DNA from: a virus
DNA length: 53,330 nucleotides
Direction: 5' to 3' (one strand)
Virus record (IMG/VR): IMGVR_UViG_3300032323_001444
Span: 1 to 53,330 of that record
Shown: piece by piece, positions 1-5,694 of the stretch
How positions within the stretch are numbered: the first letter of the stretch is position 1
Layout: every line of letters begins with the position of its first letter
The notes under the pieces: model-generated
Seen by the model: only the letters and a program-made list of their open reading frames with translations
Database searches by the model: none
Told to the model about the DNA's origin: nothing
Made by a program: the position numbers and the translations under genes

Positions 1-530
1 ACGCGCAACGCTTCGCGCCTGCTCAAATGATCGTACATTCTAAATACCCTTTCCAACCGGGGCAAGCATCGCCCCGAATGCACATTATACGACAGGTAGA
101 CAAGATGCGGCAAAGGCCACAGCACACGCCAGAAACTGGATGGAATCAATACTAACAATGCGCATTGACGAATCCAACGGCGAATAGATCCCATACCCGC
201 ACCCCCGCACGCGCTAACAATCGCGGCCCGTCAAAACCAACGGCCAGCCACGCGCACACCTAGCGCAATCGCACAGCTTGCCACCTTCCCCCCAAAGCGC
301 CCAAAAAATTTTCCCGGCAGCTGACGTGCTTCCACGCTTAGGCTTGTGTCTATACGATCTGCACCAACTACGTACAGCACGCAATGAGGTAAGCGAGCGT
401 GGGCGCACTGCTGCCGAGAAGAAAAACGAGGCGCTTCGCGCACCTCTTCCCTACTCCACGCTATGTGTGAAGCAACCAGGGGGATACCCAGGCCACAGCA
501 AATTGCAGACCCCCACCCGATACAAACCCA

Positions 531-867
531 CGCTACCGCGTAGCTTTGTGCTAACCCCGCTACCGCGGGGTCGGACCGCCGCTACCGCGACGCTCCGCGC
601 AGACGCCAACCGCCGCTACCGCGGCGCTTCGCGCAGCCCAGCGAGGCACCCGCTTACCTGCGTGTATGTGTTGCCCAGCGAAAAGACGGCTAGGGAATTG
701 GGAGTTGCTGCGCTACGGCTAACACCTGATCCCAGGCAGCGCCTACGCCCAGCCAAGCACGATCGCGCACTGCATGTGGACGCTACCGCGACGCACACGC
801 GCTACCTACGCCTTGTGTGAAAGAGAGCTGGGAGGAAAGCTAGGCAGGGCGTACCGCTGCTACCGCA
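531..867. repeat. Dispersed GCTACCGCG repeats
   Basis: The 9-mer GCTACCGCG occurs at 532-540, 559-567, 581-589, 615-623 and 782-790, with a variant ending in A at 859-867. The copies at 581 and 615 belong to a longer unit about 34 bp apart: each is followed by a CGCTYCGCGCAG-like half that can pair with it. Another exact copy is at 2438-2446 and a near copy at 2539-2547. The pattern resembles REP-like or short interspersed repeats. No family is recognised. Confidence 0.7.
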
Positions 868-1013
868 GCACTACGCGCCAATGCAAAGGGAACCGGAAGG
901 TATGTGTGTATATCTTGTGGAGCCTGATATCGATTCTAGTATCCACAACAGTGTGTCTGTGACATAAATAATCAGGCCGTCACTTTGTGACACTGTGTAT
1001 TACTCTCACCATA

Positions 1014-1042
1014 GGGAGCCTGCGCATACTTGCTAGGCTCCC
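1014..1042. other. 7-bp inverted repeat
   Basis: GGGAGCC at 1014-1020 and GGCTCCC at 1036-1042 form a perfect stem around a 15-nt loop. The loop contains CATACTTGC, a string that also follows or overlaps several -10 boxes elsewhere in the window. No T-tract follows on either strand, so it is unlikely to be an intrinsic terminator. It could be an operator or a structured RNA element. Confidence 0.45.
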
Positions 1043-1058
1043 ATGGCCGCCCAAAAAA

Positions 1059-1078
1059 CAACCCGGTTTCCCGGGCTG
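1059..1078 (-). terminator. Intrinsic terminator of minus cassette
   Basis: Read on the minus strand, CAGCCCGG-GAAA-CCGGGTTG forms an 8-bp stem (one G-U pair) with a GAAA tetraloop, followed at once by a T-rich run (TTTTTT at 1053-1058). It is the last of four copies of the same hairpin (1160, 1493, 1891) and the only one with a T-tract. It therefore probably ends transcription of the three genes at 1189-2289. Confidence 0.7.
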
Positions 1079-1159
1079 TGAAGTTTAGTTGTTATTTAGG
1101 CCGCTGGCCAATACTACGAAAGCGAATATTATAACAAACCATATAAACTCGCGAACCTT

Positions 1160-1177
1160 GGCCCGGTTTCCCGGGCC
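1160..1177 (-). other. GAAA-tetraloop hairpin, copy B
   Basis: GGCCCGGGAAACCGGGCC on the minus strand: a perfect 7-bp stem with a GNRA-class GAAA loop. It sits 11 bp beyond the stop codon of the 1189-1473 gene and has no T-tract. An RNA-stability or processing element is more likely than a terminator. Confidence 0.65.
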
Positions 1178-1188
1178 GCCGTTGCGCA

Positions 1189-1473
1189 TCAATAGATGAC
1201 TTGCCAATACTGCGGAAGAAGCACGCCACGGGCCGCGGCCAATACTTCAATTCGCTGGACCATCAATTGCAAGTCGTTGTATTCGACTCCGAAATCAGCG
1301 GCCATGCAGGCATTGTCAATCAAGGTGTCTGGGCTGTCTGATAGCCAATGCCCAGTATCCTTGGCATTTGCGCACCAATTGCGTACCGCTTCGGCGTGCT
1401 TTTCATCGCTGGCCATAAAGACCAAGGCGGCGAAATCATCGGCCCGCAGGCCTTCAATTTTGAACAGTTTCAT
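1189..1473 (-). CDS. Small hypothetical protein (94 aa)
   Basis: Not recognised. Soluble-looking, acidic, probably helical. The ATG at 1473 is chosen because AAAGGAAA lies 8-10 nt upstream; a longer frame starting at 1518 would run through the intergenic hairpin at 1493-1510. It is the last of three small minus-strand genes that share a hairpin / AAAGG(G)A / ORF layout. Near its 3' end, a short stretch (TTCCGCAGTATTGGC on the minus strand) recurs with two changes at about 1091-1110, beyond hairpin B, perhaps a remnant of a duplicated copy. Function unknown. Confidence 0.65.
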   Translation of the reverse strand: MKLFKIEGLRADDFAALVFMASDEKHAEAVRNWCANAKDTGHWLSDSPDTLIDNACMAADFGVEYNDLQLMVQRIEVLAAARGVLLPQYWQVIY

Positions 1474-1492
1474 ATCTAGTTTCCTTTCTATC

Positions 1493-1510
1493 GGCCCGGT
1501 TTCCCGGGCC
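1493..1510 (-). other. GAAA-tetraloop hairpin, copy C
   Basis: An exact copy of the 18-nt hairpin, placed between the stop codon of the 1520-1867 gene and the Shine-Dalgarno of the 1189-1473 gene. No T-tract follows. In the mRNA it would sit just 5' of the ribosome binding site, where it could stabilise the downstream part of a processed transcript. Confidence 0.7.
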
Positions 1511-1519
1511 TTTCCCACA

Positions 1520-1867
1520 CTAATTAACCGTAGTCCAGTCGTCTTCGTTATCCTTGGCGTAATCTATCAATTCGTCTGCGTCAAACCGATTGAATACCAC
1601 CACATCGTACACTTCGGAATTGTACTGATTATCATCGTGGCCACACGTCCTACGGCAGTCTTCACTATTACAATCAGTGAACACGATTAATTCAAACCGA
1701 ATCAAGTATGTATCGGTAGGCATCAAGTTGTACGACTTCTCAAATGCCGCATAGACAGAAACTGACACAACTTTACACTTATCGTTAGTGCCTTGGCTGA
1801 TAATTCTACGGGTTGTAAAGTACTCGCGCGCCGCGGCAACGAAACTTTGTTTTACATTCTTAGTCAT
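1520..1867 (-). CDS. Small acidic hypothetical protein (115 aa), paralogue of 1918-2289
   Basis: No recognised family. The start at 1867 follows AAAGG with good spacing. It shares a pattern with the product of 1918-2289: an N-terminal AA-x-R-x-YF helix, a DxxCK segment, an ELxVxTxC or similar strand with nearby cysteines, and a C-terminal (D/E)AxELxxxA helix ending in acidic residues. This points to an old tandem duplication. The cysteines (TDCNSEDCRRTC) could bind metal, but this is not established. Flanked by identical GAAA hairpins. Product small and probably cytoplasmic; role unknown. Confidence 0.65.
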   Translation of the reverse strand: MTKNVKQSFVAAAREYFTTRRIISQGTNDKCKVVSVSVYAAFEKSYNLMPTDTYLIRFELIVFTDCNSEDCRRTCGHDDNQYNSEVYDVVVFNRFDADELIDYAKDNEDDWTTVN

Positions 1868-1890
1868 TCTAATTACCTTTCGTTCAAACC

Positions 1891-1908
1891 GGCCCGGTTT
1901 CCCGGGCC
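1891..1908 (-). other. GAAA-tetraloop hairpin, copy D
   Basis: An exact 18-nt copy between the genes at 1918-2289 and 1520-1867, again just 5' of the next Shine-Dalgarno and without a T-tract. Confidence 0.7.
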
Positions 1909-1917
1909 TTTCCTACG

Positions 1918-2289
1918 CTATTCTTTATCTTTCGAAAGAATCCAATGGTTCACACCTTCACCATTGGTTAGCCATTCGGCTAATTCTTCCGCTTCGTCCT
2001 GCGACCAATGAAGTAGCGTGAATGATTGTTGCTCTTCGTATGGCCAGTCGCCGCAGTCGCCGTCAAATTCCTTGAATTCAACATTGCAACAGCAATTGGT
2101 GTAAACAGTCAATTCACACACAACAGCATAACCAAATTCAACCATGCCTTGGCTTTCCGATTGCACGTAAGGTTCGACGTGCGCAAGCCATGATTTACAT
2201 TGCGAATCGGTATGCGAATCAATAAGACCTACACTAACAAAGTAGGCACGGAGTGCGGCCGCGATGGCCAATTTCTCTTTAGTTTCCAT
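1918..2289 (-). CDS. Small hypothetical protein (123 aa), first gene of minus cassette
   Basis: Not recognised. The ATG at 2289 is preceded by AAAGGGAAACTAGT, nearly the same ribosome-binding context as the 1473 start, so the three genes look like copies of one cassette. Sequence shared with the 1520-1867 product: ALRAYF, DSQCK, ELTVYTNC with a CCC cluster, and DEAEELAEW near the C-terminus. Longer in-frame extensions upstream fall in GC-rich repeat DNA and are rejected. No catalytic motif, signal peptide or membrane segment is visible. Possibly a small early protein acting on the host; that is a guess from position and size. Confidence 0.65.
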   Translation of the reverse strand: METKEKLAIAAALRAYFVSVGLIDSHTDSQCKSWLAHVEPYVQSESQGMVEFGYAVVCELTVYTNCCCNVEFKEFDGDCGDWPYEEQQSFTLLHWSQDEAEELAEWLTNGEGVNHWILSKDKE

Positions 2290-2612
2290 ACTAGTTTCCC
2301 TTTCGAAGTGTTCCAACCACCAACAGGAACAGTATCGCATACTTGCTGGGGGGATGGATGATCCTGTTCGCAAGTCGGCTCCGCCGCCTCTTGAACAGGA
2401 CCGCAAACAAGCCGCATCCGCGGCTGGGAAAGATCGCGCTACCGCGCGAGCTACAGCACTGCGCATCCGCGCAGCGCTGCGGCCATGCATACGCATGGCA
2501 TCCGTACGGGCAAAGCCTTGCCCTCCAAGAGAGCAGCGCACTACCGCGCGCCGCCCTACGCACGCGACGCCGTGCCATGCCTCCCCTCCCTCCCTCACAC
2601 ATCCTGTGTGGC

Positions 2613-2656
2613 AGGGGGGTATGGCAAGCCCCCGCCCCCCTATTATTTTTCTCTTA
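2613..2656 (+). terminator. Possible intrinsic terminator
   Basis: AGGGGGG (2613-2619) can pair with CCCCCCT (2635-2641), with an alternative inner CCCCC partner, followed by ATTATTTTTCTCTT. This would end any plus-strand transcript starting in the repeat region before the methylase gene. Low-complexity G/C runs make the fold ambiguous. Confidence 0.4.
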
Positions 2657-2718
2657 CGTCCCCCACGCCTACGGAAGGTCTATGTAAAAATCACTTTCTC
2701 CCGCCGTAGAAGCCATGC

Positions 2719-2724
2719 TATAAC
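2719..2724 (+). promoter_or_regulatory. Extended -10 promoter for methylase
   Basis: TGCTATAAC matches an extended -10 (TGnTATAAt), 14 nt before the ATG at 2739. The predicted start near 2731 leaves a leader of about 8 nt with GAGG partly inside it. No clear -35. Confidence 0.45.
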
Positions 2725-2738
2725 GTACCGAGGTGCAT

Positions 2739-3290
2739 ATGGATTTCCCTTCCGTTCAGTATGACGTTGTATTGTGTGACCCACCGTGGTCGTACACTGG
2801 TAGCCAAGATAAATGGGGCGCCGCCGCTAAGTTCTACCCAACGATGAGCGACGCTGATCTGCTTGCGTTACCTGTTAAGCAGCTCTTGCATTCGCGTAGT
2901 CTCGTGTTCATGTGGGCTACTGGTCCACGTCTGGACGCTGCGCTGGACTTATTGCGAGGCTGGGGCTTAGCGTATAGAGGTGTTGGCTTTGTGTGGGTGA
3001 AGACGAAGAAAGATGGTACCCCTGTGGGCGCCCAGGGCGTCCGTCCTAGCGTTGTAAAGCCTACGACGGAGTTAGTGTTGGTTGGCAGCCCTTGCAAGTC
3101 TGGTAGGCCTTTAAAGCTGTCTGACGAGAGCGTCAGACAGGTCGTTATGGCGCCTAGAATGGAGCATAGCAGGAAGCCTGATGCAGTGCATGAGCGTATA
3201 GATCAGCTGTACCCAGGCATGAGTAAGATCGAATTGTTCGCGCGTAGACCGTACCCGGGCTGGGACGCATGGGGAAATGAAATCGCGTAG
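2739..3290 (+). CDS. MT-A70-family adenine methyltransferase
   Basis: Transfers a methyl group from S-adenosylmethionine to N6 of adenine, presumably in DNA. The catalytic DPPW tetrad is at residues 14-17, after a hydrophobic strand (YDVVLC). The fold continues with a SLVFMWATG strand, a GFVWVKTKK strand and a KPTTELVLVG segment, as in MT-A70 enzymes. At 183 residues it is close to other phage MT-A70 proteins. The ATG at 2739 is chosen because GAGG lies 5 nt upstream; an in-frame GTG at 2733 overlaps that site. No restriction enzyme is adjacent, so it is an orphan methylase. Such enzymes often protect phage DNA from host restriction; that role is inferred. First gene of the plus-strand left arm. 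Confidence 0.88.
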   Translation: MDFPSVQYDVVLCDPPWSYTGSQDKWGAAAKFYPTMSDADLLALPVKQLLHSRSLVFMWATGPRLDAALDLLRGWGLAYRGVGFVWVKTKKDGTPVGAQGVRPSVVKPTTELVLVGSPCKSGRPLKLSDESVRQVVMAPRMEHSRKPDAVHERIDQLYPGMSKIELFARRPYPGWDAWGNEIA

Positions 3291-3307
3291 TACGCGCAGA
3301 TGCATGC

Positions 3308-3313
3308 TATACT
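3308..3313 (+). promoter_or_regulatory. Extended -10 promoter (TGCTATACT)
   Basis: TGCTATACTTGC lies 18 nt before the ATG at 3332. The predicted start near 3320 gives a short leader holding GGAGGA. The same TATACTTGC string occurs at 12703. Confidence 0.5.
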
Positions 3314-3331
3314 TGCGGTGGGAGGATCTAT

Positions 3332-3586
3332 ATGGTCACGATAGGTAAAGCGTTGGAGTGGATGATGCATGGCTATCCAATTCGCATGGACGTCTGGGAA
3401 GACAATGAATACTTGCGGTATTCCGAGTTACTAGGTGTTTTTGAGTTGCACATGCATGGCGATGACGTTCGGATGGAAGTCATGGAGTTGAACGCTGGAT
3501 CGTTTTGCGAGGCGTGTTGGGTCCTTGGTAAGTGGCACCCAATGGGCAAGGCGCCGATCTGGGAGGTAAAGAATGACAGGGCATGA
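3332..3586 (+). CDS. Small protein, possibly DUF2829/Tad2-like
   Basis: 84 residues. The N-terminus (IGKALEWMMHGYPIRMDVW) fits the ALxxxxxGxxxxRxxW pattern I associate with DUF2829, the family of the Thoeris anti-defence protein Tad2. The C-terminus does not end in the usual DDWEV and is less convincing. GGAGGA sits 6 nt before the ATG. It overlaps the next gene by 14 bp in a run of overlapping small genes. If the family is right, it would bind a cyclic nucleotide signal and block Thoeris. The family call is from memory of the pattern and unverified. Confidence 0.6.
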   Translation: MVTIGKALEWMMHGYPIRMDVWEDNEYLRYSELLGVFELHMHGDDVRMEVMELNAGSFCEACWVLGKWHPMGKAPIWEVKNDRA

Positions 3587-3890
3587 GTACATTCGAATAC
3601 GCCGCGTTGCAATTGGTAAGTCACAGCGCAACATAGCTAGTCGTATACGTAGAATAGATGGGGATGGGTCCATATCTCCGCAGATGATGAACTGCATAGA
3701 ACATGGACGTAGGAGCTACAAGCCTTACATCGCAGACCTAGCCGACGCGCTAATGGTCGATGATTGGGTCTTGTATTTCTTCTTGGGAGAATTTCCACCG
3801 TCGTACATTGGCGCCTTTGACGGCGACCTAGAAAAGGTGTCAAATGCATTCGAAGCGTTTAGATCAACATTGCGAGGAAACAATGCCTAA
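3573..3890 (+). CDS. XRE/Cro-like HTH regulator
   Basis: 105 residues with an N-terminal helix-turn-helix of the Cro/C1 type: IRIRRVAIGKSQRNIASRIR, then an SPQMMNCIEHGRR recognition segment (about residues 5-45) and a KPYIADLADAL helix. It probably binds DNA and regulates early or late phage transcription. The C-terminal part is short and acidic, without a known effector domain. It overlaps both neighbours, so it is translated as part of the small-gene operon. No divergent repressor/Cro pair or integrase is nearby, so there is no strong sign of a lysogeny switch. Confidence 0.65.
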   Translation: MTGHEYIRIRRVAIGKSQRNIASRIRRIDGDGSISPQMMNCIEHGRRSYKPYIADLADALMVDDWVLYFFLGEFPPSYIGAFDGDLEKVSNAFEAFRSTLRGNNA

Positions 3891-4089
3891 GACTGTATTG
3901 ACGCATGCCCAGGTTCACGAGGTACGGGAAAAATATTCATCTGGTGTATCTATTAAGCAGTTGGCTAGTACTTATGGGGTTGGCTACGAGCAAGCTAGGC
4001 GAATAGTAAGAGGTAAAACATGGAAGAAAGTATTACAGATGCAGAAGGACCGCGAGGTGCAAGCGGCATCACTGGAGTCGAAGCCCTAA
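3883..4089 (+). CDS. Resolvase-type HTH protein (68 aa)
   Basis: A small DNA-binding protein. HAQVHEVREKYSSGVSIKQLASTYGVG followed by YEQARRIVRGKTW looks like the stand-alone HTH of resolvase/invertase C-termini: helix, SIKQLA turn helix, recognition helix. The ATG at 3883 follows GAGGA and overlaps the stop of the XRE-like gene; a longer upstream in-frame start lies inside that gene. Likely a regulator. No recombinase catalytic domain is present. Confidence 0.6.
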   Translation: MPKTVLTHAQVHEVREKYSSGVSIKQLASTYGVGYEQARRIVRGKTWKKVLQMQKDREVQAASLESKP

Positions 4090-4265
4090 GCGCTATGCGT
4101 GATGGCCGGGTTATGCGTAGGGCAGCCTGGATGACTGGTGTGACAGCTGAGATGTTGGATAAAACGATCATCACAACAAGGCGCTATGGCGCCAAGTGGC
4201 GAGAAGAATCCACCGAGCTTAGAGTGTCGCAATTACTGCACGACGATTGGGAGGTAGTGGAATGA
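4020..4265 (+). CDS. DUF2829/Tad2-like small protein (81 aa)
   Basis: It shows both ends of the DUF2829 pattern: EALSAMRDGRVMRRAAW near residues 20-37 and LLHDDWEVVE at the C-terminus. Tad2, the characterised member, sequesters the signalling molecule of Thoeris defence; the same role here is inference. AGAGGT lies 5 nt before the ATG at 4020. The gene overlaps the preceding HTH gene by 70 bp in another frame, unusually long, but the ribosome site and the family-like sequence support it. It ends in an ATGA overlap with the next gene. About 15 residues precede the conserved domain. Confidence 0.65.
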   Translation: MEESITDAEGPRGASGITGVEALSAMRDGRVMRRAAWMTGVTAEMLDKTIITTRRYGAKWREESTELRVSQLLHDDWEVVE

Positions 4266-4522
4266 AATTTATAGCACGACCAGTGATGAAAGATGACGGT
4301 GACGCACAAGTGTATGATGCAGTCGCTGTAATCTCAAAGTACTTCACCGAGAATCCAGACGAGCCGTACGTAGAGTTAATTGTCGATAATGAAGGTACAA
4401 GAGAGGTTGTTGGCAGGATTAATAATCCGCAATTTACAAAGCTTATATACGATGTAAGTTACGGGCTTGATCAACTAAAACGTAAAAACGCTGTACGTAC
4501 CGTGCAAATAAACACGAAATAA
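4262..4522 (+). CDS. Hypothetical protein (86 aa)
   Basis: Not recognised. Acidic in the first half and basic at the C-terminus (LDQLKRKNAVRTV). No membrane segment or known motif. It starts in an ATGA overlap with the Tad2-like gene, so it is translationally coupled and last in this run of small genes. The next 130 bp hold a promoter-terminator unit rather than a gene. Confidence 0.6.
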   Translation: MKFIARPVMKDDGDAQVYDAVAVISKYFTENPDEPYVELIVDNEGTREVVGRINNPQFTKLIYDVSYGLDQLKRKNAVRTVQINTK

Positions 4523-4548
4523 ACGCGTGTTTAATGTAAGATAGACAC

Positions 4549-4640
4549 GGAATGAATAGAAAGGTTCCAGCCAATCCGGACCTGCCCGACAAACCAAACT
4601 CTGCAAACGAAAAGACCAGTCAGCCACACTGGTCTTTTTT
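4549..4640 (+). ncRNA. Candidate ~90-nt small RNA
   Basis: A -10-like TAAGAT (4537-4542, preceded by TG) predicts a start near 4549, and a strong intrinsic terminator ends at 4640. The interval is about 90 nt, intergenic, and followed by a new promoter for the nuclease gene. A 36-codon frame (4552-4662) exists but runs through the terminator stem, so a non-coding RNA or leader is preferred. TAAGAT may instead serve nothing, with the terminator simply ending the upstream operon. Confidence 0.35.
4611..4640 (+). terminator. Strong intrinsic terminator
   Basis: AAAGACCAGT (4611-4620) pairs perfectly with ACTGGTCTTT (4628-4637) around a 7-nt loop, with six T at 4635-4640. It separates the 3332-4522 operon from the nuclease gene. 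Confidence 0.85.
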
Positions 4641-4646
4641 AATTGC

Positions 4647-4652
4647 TATACT
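4647..4652 (+). promoter_or_regulatory. -10 box for a leaderless nuclease mRNA
   Basis: TGCTATACT is an extended -10. Exactly 6 nt (CGTTTC) separate it from the ATG at 4659, so transcription should start at or next to the A of the ATG. There is no Shine-Dalgarno. It lies directly after the terminator at 4611-4640. Confidence 0.65.
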
Positions 4653-4658
4653 CGTTTC

Positions 4659-5003
4659 ATGAAGACGACCCTGTATCAATATGCTCTAAAAGATATCTCC
4701 GTCGTTGACGGAGACACACTCAAGGCTGGCATCGACTTAGGCTTTAATGTTGTACTCACGACCAAGATACGAATCGAAGGTATCAACTGTCCAGAGAAGA
4801 ATACTCCAGAAGGCGTTGCTGCTAAAAACTTCACCATTGAATGGATGATGCATAAGAAGGAACCAGTTGTCTTATGTGTGAAGAATCATAAAGAAGACAA
4901 GTACGGACGCATCCTTGGTTCCGTTATTTCTGAGGGTCAAAGTCTAACCGATGCCATAAAAATTGCCGGCCATGGTGTAGATTACGATGGAGGTAAACGA
5001 TGA
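4659..5003 (+). CDS. Staphylococcal-nuclease-like (SNase/TNase) protein
   Basis: A 114-residue OB-fold nuclease of the thermonuclease family, expected to cleave phosphodiester bonds with Ca2+. Visible signature: VVDGDT (15-20), KIRIEGINCPE (36-46) and DKYGRILG (80-87). Arg38, Glu46 and Arg84 align with the catalytic Arg35, Glu43 and Arg87 of staphylococcal nuclease. Asn43 and Cys44 stand where Asp40 and Thr41 would be, so metal binding and activity may be altered. No signal peptide, so it acts inside the cell. Predicted leaderless start. It overlaps the next gene by 4 bp. Roles in host DNA breakdown or recombination are possible. Confidence 0.85.
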   Translation: MKTTLYQYALKDISVVDGDTLKAGIDLGFNVVLTTKIRIEGINCPEKNTPEGVAAKNFTIEWMMHKKEPVVLCVKNHKEDKYGRILGSVISEGQSLTDAIKIAGHGVDYDGGKR

Positions 5004-5386
5004 GTAGTGCAGTTAAAAAGGACCCGGCAAAGTGGAAGCGTATCGTTGCAAGTGTAAAGGCTGGCACTAAGGGCGGAGACCCTGGAGAATGGTCTGCGCG
5101 TAAGGCGCAACTGGCTACGCAACAGTACAAGAAGTCTGGTGGTGGGTACGTTGGACCCAAGTCTAGCGACAACAGCCTATCTAAATGGAGCGATCAGAAG
5201 TGGAAGACTAGTGATGGATCTCCTAGTGAAGGCAAGAAACGTTACCTTCCAGAGAAAGCCTGGAGTGCATTGTCATCTAGTGAGAAAGCCGCAACCAACA
5301 AAGCTAAGGCAGCTGGCAACAAAGCAGGTAAGCAATTTGTCGCACAGCCTAAGAGTATTGCCCGTAAGACATCAGGTTACAGATAG
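5000..5386 (+). CDS. DUF5872-like basic protein
   Basis: 128 residues, Lys/Ser-rich. Features recall the DUF5872 family seen in phages and large viruses of eukaryotes: DPAKWKRIVASVKAGTKGG, EWSARKAQLA, then SLSKWSDQKW and RYLPEKAW. Function unknown. The composition suggests nucleic acid or virion association, but that is inference. The ATG overlaps the nuclease stop (ATGA), with AGGT upstream. A similar small basic protein (DUF6321-like) is at 8984-9232. The family name is from memory of the pattern. Confidence 0.65.
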   Translation: MSSAVKKDPAKWKRIVASVKAGTKGGDPGEWSARKAQLATQQYKKSGGGYVGPKSSDNSLSKWSDQKWKTSDGSPSEGKKRYLPEKAWSALSSSEKAATNKAKAAGNKAGKQFVAQPKSIARKTSGYR

Positions 5387-5394
5387 CAATTGAG

Positions 5395-5400
5395 TATAAT
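5395..5400 (+). promoter_or_regulatory. -10 box TATAAT
   Basis: Consensus TATAAT 9 bp after the stop of the DUF5872-like gene, with no clear -35. Predicted start near 5407, ahead of a gene-free interval that ends in a terminator. Confidence 0.45.
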
Positions 5401-5406
5401 GAATTG

Positions 5407-5495
5407 CCGCGGCAAACAAACAATAACAAACCGCTGCGGTATCAACAACAACCAAATGGCAGGGACTACGTAGCGATACGTGGTCCCTGTTTGTT
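5407..5495 (+). ncRNA. Second candidate small RNA (~85 nt)
   Basis: A TATAAT-to-terminator unit with no gene inside. The 5' part contains GCCGCGGC and CCGCTGCGG, which can pair imperfectly across an A-rich unstructured loop. The 3' part is the terminator stem. Layout and size match the candidate at 4549-4640, although the sequences differ. Confidence 0.35.
5460..5495 (+). terminator. Intrinsic terminator
   Basis: CAGGGACTACG (5460-5470) pairs with CGTGGTCCCTG (5479-5489) with one T-G wobble and an 8-nt loop, followed by TTTGTTGT. The T-tract is interrupted but the 11-bp stem is strong. Confidence 0.65.
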
Positions 5496-5520
5496 GTAGA
5501 ATGCCAACAGGAGGTGGACT

Positions 5521-5694
5521 ATGTTTGTCGAATGGATGAAGAAAAAGTTTAAGCTGGTAGACCAAGAATCGACGGCGTTATCTGTACTCATGCTTGGTAA
5601 AGATCTAGACAAAGAAGCTGAACTAATGTCGTTGTCTCAACTCAAACAACTGTTTGCAGCATGCGGTAAGGAACTACGTAAGCGTACACCATGA
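5521..5694 (+). CDS. Small hypothetical protein (57 aa)
   Basis: A short gene starting at 5521 with AGGAGG 6 nt upstream, one of the best Shine-Dalgarno sites in this arm. A TAGAAT -10-like box lies at 5497-5502. The product begins MFVEWMKKKF and is helical with mixed charge, with a C-terminal KELRKRTP. It ends in an ATGA overlap with the next gene. No known family; possibly a small regulator. Confidence 0.7.
   Translation: MFVEWMKKKFKLVDQESTALSVLMLGKDLDKEAELMSLSQLKQLFAACGKELRKRTP

Larger units (their letters stand above)
1..1058. other. Gene-free GC-rich left end
   Basis: No convincing gene. Open frames here have Arg/Pro/Ala-rich, low-complexity translations and no Shine-Dalgarno. From about 400 to 870 the DNA is visibly richer in GC than the rest and carries the short repeats described separately. 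Small inverted repeats occur, for example GTCAC-TTT-GTGAC at 979-991. It lies beyond the terminator of the 1189-2289 minus cassette. If the genome is circular or permuted, it would lie upstream of the large minus-strand replication operon, so it could hold that operon's promoter or an origin; that is inference. I see nothing specific in 1-400. Confidence 0.6.
2290..2738. other. Gene-free, inverted-repeat-rich intergenic region
   Basis: Divergent spacer between the minus cassette and the methylase gene. It holds TCCTGTTC/GAACAGGA (2363-2370 with 2392-2399), CCATGC-ATAC-GCATGG near 2483-2498, CACA-CATCC-TGTG near 2597-2609, a GCTACCGCG copy (2438-2446) and a near copy (2539-2547), and a GC-rich stem with a T-tract (2613-2656). 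CATACTTGC at about 2338 resembles the -10 and start region of other promoters here. Candidate roles are divergent control region, origin or structured RNA. The open frames crossing it look non-coding. Confidence 0.55.

Noticed and set aside
278-820. A 180-codon plus-strand open frame in the GC-rich left end
   Set aside because: Pro/Arg/Ala-rich low-complexity translation made of the GCTACCGCG repeats, no ribosome site, no resemblance to any family; GC-rich DNA yields such frames by chance.
1085-1150. Short ORF between hairpins A and B on the minus strand
   Set aside because: Only 16 codons, no ribosome site; likely a fragment related to the 3' end of the 1189-1473 gene rather than a gene.
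1918-2598. Longer versions of the 1918-2289 gene starting upstream near 2598
   Set aside because: The extension is in repeat-rich GC DNA with Arg/Ala/Ser-rich sequence, and the ATG at 2289 has an ideal ribosome site shared with its sister genes.
2264-2764. Plus-strand open frames across 2264-2764
   Set aside because: They overlap the minus gene and inverted repeats, have no start signals, and their translations look random.
4552-4662. 36-codon frame overlapping the intrinsic terminator and the SNase start
   Set aside because: It would need to be read through a strong terminator stem; the interval is better explained as a small RNA or leader. Its ATGA contact with the SNase start is noted but not enough.
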